Source of the DNA: Cellulosimicrobium funkei
GTDB lineage: Bacteria; Actinomycetota; Actinomycetes; Actinomycetales; Cellulomonadaceae
Reading direction: 5' to 3'
Assembly: GCF_004519295.1 (NCBI RefSeq)
Contig: NZ_SOZH01000009.1
Coordinates: forward strand, 1-64,000
Length of the DNA stretch: 64,000 nt
The position numbers and the translations under genes are program-made. Of the stretch, positions 63,970-64,000 are shown piece by piece. Below the pieces are notes generated by a model. That model searched no databases. It saw nothing but the letters and a program-made list of their open reading frames with translations, and had not been told where the DNA came from. Positions within the stretch are counted from its first letter, which is position 1, and each line of letters opens with the position of its first letter.

Positions 63970-64000
63970 GAGAGGCGGCCGCGCGCGGGAGTGCGCAGGT

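Overview
The window comes from a very GC-rich (well above 70%) actinobacterium. It carries mycothiol synthesis (mshA), the nucleoid protein Lsr2, CarD, SenX3-RegX3, DUF3180 and DUF4032 proteins, an MsiK-type sugar ATPase and many leaderless genes. Gene content and order suggest the order Micrococcales, near Cellulosimicrobium/Cellulomonas (Promicromonosporaceae or Cellulomonadaceae). That placement is inference; no search could be run. The window opens on the last 32 bases of a 5S rRNA gene and its terminator, so it starts just downstream of an rRNA operon.

Region by region. 0.2-5.1 kb (minus strand): a hydrolase/dehydrogenase pair and metY-metX, the latter behind a candidate cysteine leader peptide. 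5.2-9.6 kb: a secreted NlpC/P60 hydrolase, inorganic pyrophosphatase, a PBP4-type carboxypeptidase and a VapBC module. 9.7-29.5 kb: a long plus-strand biosynthetic block. It holds a DUF2342 metallopeptidase, tilS, hpt, ftsH, folE, folP, a very large folB-folK fusion, DUF3180, two PH-domain membrane proteins, a DUF2520 protein, panC, panD, nadB, nadC, lysS, a small membrane protein and lsr2. Most of these genes overlap by 1-4 bases (GTGA/ATGA). 29.6-32.6 kb: lactonase, mshA and a nitroreductase-family protein. 32.7-40.8 kb: gpmA and the phosphate system phoU / senX3-regX3 / pstSCAB, with 11-base-spaced PHO boxes in front of senX3 and pstS. 40.9-45.7 kb: lipoproteins, carD-ispD-ispF and a TetR regulator. 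45.7-52.6 kb: a divergent sugar-lactone oxidase/PLP aldolase pair, cysS, rlmB and a DUF4032 protein. 52.6-58.3 kb: a secreted TIM-barrel/F5-8C protein with a LacI-type operator, an MsiK-like ATPase and trehalose synthesis (otsA-otsB). 58.4-64 kb: a membrane Ser/Thr kinase, a small membrane protein, a DsbA-like protein, tRNA-Thr, an SGNH hydrolase and uracil-DNA glycosylase.

Most genes are housekeeping. Folate, pantothenate, NAD and isoprenoid precursor steps sit in translationally coupled runs. The phosphate block is a complete sensor, regulator and transporter set. Nearly every convergent or end-of-operon gap holds a long perfect GC hairpin.

The most unusual signals are non-coding. They are a modular intergenic element of 21-base tandem units capped by a hairpin (two copies, 27.1 and 50.0 kb), a leaderless heptapeptide ORF containing Cys before metY, at least 17 start codons placed 6-7 bases after a -10-like hexamer, and a G-run array touching the ung stop codon. 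No CRISPR array, transposase or prophage was seen.
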